A stretch of 64,000 nt of DNA from Leifsonia virtsii. GTDB taxonomy: Bacteria > Actinomycetota > Actinomycetes > Actinomycetales > Microbacteriaceae. Each line of letters begins with the position of its first letter. The stretch's first letter is position 1. Shown piece after piece: positions 63,165-64,000 of this stretch. The stretch covers positions 806,001-870,000 of the forward strand of contig NZ_JAROCB010000002.1 of NCBI RefSeq assembly GCF_030433675.1, in the 5' to 3' direction. The notes below the pieces were generated by a model. That model was given only the letters and a program-made list of their open reading frames with translations. It searched no databases and was not told the DNA's origin. Made by a program: the position numbers and the translations under genes.

Positions 63165-63182
63165 GCTGCTCCACCCCGACTC

Positions 63183-63215
63183 ACGGCCCCGTCGCTCTCC
63201 GAGCGGCGGGGCCGT
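63183..63215 (+). terminator. Terminator after carD
   Basis: ACGGCCCCGTCGCTC (63183-63197) pairs with GAGCGGCGGGGCCGT (63201-63215), 15 bases with one G-T pair and a three-base loop, 19 bases after the carD stop. TCGTCGTT follows rather than a pure U-run. Confidence 0.8.
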
Positions 63216-63238
63216 CGTCGTTCCCGGCGACTGCGCCC

Positions 63239-63284
63239 TTTCGGAACGTCTGCGGCGCGGCGCGCGGGCGCAGACGTTCCGAAA
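63239..63284 (+). repeat. 16-base perfect inverted repeat between carD and ispD
   Basis: TTTCGGAACGTCTGCG (63239-63254) and its exact mirror (63269-63284) enclose a very GC-rich 14-base loop. It lies between the carD terminator and the ispD promoter. It is a second hairpin in the same gap, so simple termination does not explain it; a protein-binding site or inserted palindrome is possible. Confidence 0.7.
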
Positions 63285-63323
63285 CGCAGCACTCGCGGCG
63301 CGGGGTGCCGGTACGGTGGTCGG

Positions 63324-64000
63324 GTGGAGAGCAGCAGCACACCCCGGATCGCCGTCGTCGTGGTCGCGGCGGGGAGCGGCACGCGCCTCGGCGCCGGGCA
63401 GCCCAAGGCGTTCGTGACCCTGCAGGGCCGGACCCTGCTGGAGCGGTCGCTGCATGCCGTGCGCGGCATGCGCCACACCGCCGACGCGATCGTCGTCGCC
63501 CCGGCCGACCGCGTCGACGACGCTGCCTGGCTCGCCGAGCGGTCCCTGGGCCGCCCGGCCACCGTGGTCGAGGGCGGCGCCACCCGGCAGCTCTCGGTCG
63601 CCGAAGGCCTCGCCGTCGTCGACCCGCACGTGGATGTGGTCCTCGTGCACGACGCCGCCCGCGCCCTCGCGCCCTCGGCCTTGTTCGACGCCGTCGTGGA
63701 CGCGGTGCGGGAGCGCGGCTACGGCGTGGTCCCCGGGCTCCCGGTCAGCGACACCGTGAAGCGGGTCGGCGACGACGGCGAGGTGCACGACACCGTCGAC
63801 CGGTCCGCGCTGGCCGCCGTGCAGACCCCGCAGGCGTTCCCCCGCGAGCAGCTGCTCACCGCCTACGCGCTCGCGCAGAGCGACGAGACCGACGACGCCG
63901 GCCTCGTCGCCGCCGCCGGCTTCCGGGTGGACGTGGTCCCCGGCGACGCGCACGCCTTCAAGGTGACGACGCCGTGGGACCTGCGCCGGGCCGAGGAGCT
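63324..64000 (+). CDS. ispD: 2-C-methyl-D-erythritol 4-phosphate cytidylyltransferase (3' end outside window)
   Basis: At least 225 residues. The CTP-binding AAGSGTRLGAGQPKAF, EGGATRQLSVAEGL, LVHDAARAL and QTPQAFPREQL are all typical of IspD; FKVTTPWDL near the end is the last conserved block. It makes CDP-ME in the MEP isoprenoid pathway. TACGGT (63312-63317) ends six bases before GTG 63324, so the message is leaderless. Mycobacteria also have carD-ispD order, usually followed by ispF. Confidence 0.95.
   Translation, partial: MESSSTPRIAVVVVAAGSGTRLGAGQPKAFVTLQGRTLLERSLHAVRGMRHTADAIVVAPADRVDDAAWLAERSLGRPATVVEGGATRQLSVAEGLAVVDPHVDVVLVHDAARALAPSALFDAVVDAVRERGYGVVPGLPVSDTVKRVGDDGEVHDTVDRSALAAVQTPQAFPREQLLTAYALAQSDETDDAGLVAAAGFRVDVVPGDAHAFKVTTPWDLRRAEE

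Overview
The window is high-GC (roughly 70%) actinobacterial chromosome. Gene content and order suggest a member of the Microbacteriaceae, perhaps Leifsonia or a close relative; this is inference from families and synteny, not from a marker gene. Supporting points are a SenX3-RegX3 pair beside GpmA, an LpqE-like lipoprotein beside CarD and IspD, a GlnR-type regulator, a SigK/RskA pair, a DtxR/IdeR-type iron box and many genes that look leaderless. Coding density is very high and no gap between genes exceeds about 260 bases. The first gene (DeoR regulator) and the last (ispD) are cut by the window edges.

Layout: (1) 1-15.7 kb is a sugar and amino-sugar island. A DeoR regulator diverges from an ABC importer operon that ends in a class II aldolase and an ADP-dependent phosphofructokinase/glucokinase-family enzyme. 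A ROK regulator follows, then a second ABC importer with a GH3 N-acetylhexosaminidase, a ROK kinase and NagB; NagA converges on it. A GH20 hexosaminidase lies at 22-23.6 kb. Together these can carry chito-oligosaccharides to fructose-6-P and probably on to triose phosphates. (2) 15.7-27.9 kb holds one-carbon and nucleobase genes (purU, an NCS1 permease, a cysteine hydrolase, and glyA-folD behind a ZTP-type riboswitch), a VapBC module whose toxin lacks its own stop codon, and transporters. (3) 27.9-32.1 kb is galactose metabolism (galK, galT, a DeoR regulator, galM). (4) 32-40.3 kb has an SDR/TetR pair sharing a perfect palindrome, ion transporters, an acyltransferase, a YefM antitoxin with a YoeB toxin broken by a nonsense codon, and tRNA-Lys.

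(5) 40.3-50.8 kb holds sigK-rskA behind a structured RNA, then a phosphate island: ppk, mutT1 and pstSCAB with candidate PHO-box repeats. (6) 50-57.9 kb carries a GlnR-like regulator, small membrane proteins, a nitrobindin-like protein, YgfZ, and an iron-siderophore importer under an iron box, with its two permease halves fused. (7) 57.9-64 kb has gpmA, a LigT-like gene without an obvious start codon, phoU, senX3-regX3, an LpqE-like lipoprotein, carD and ispD.

The main oddities are the stopless PIN toxin in frame with a permease, the nonsense-broken YoeB, the structured RNA before sigK, several very long near-perfect hairpins at gene ends (and one inside the GH3 gene), and a repeated (T/C)ANNNT-N6-start-codon pattern indicating leaderless transcripts. 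No clearly undescribed multi-gene system was found; the strongest novelty candidates are these RNA and gene-architecture features and the ADP-dependent kinase plus aldolase in a sugar operon.
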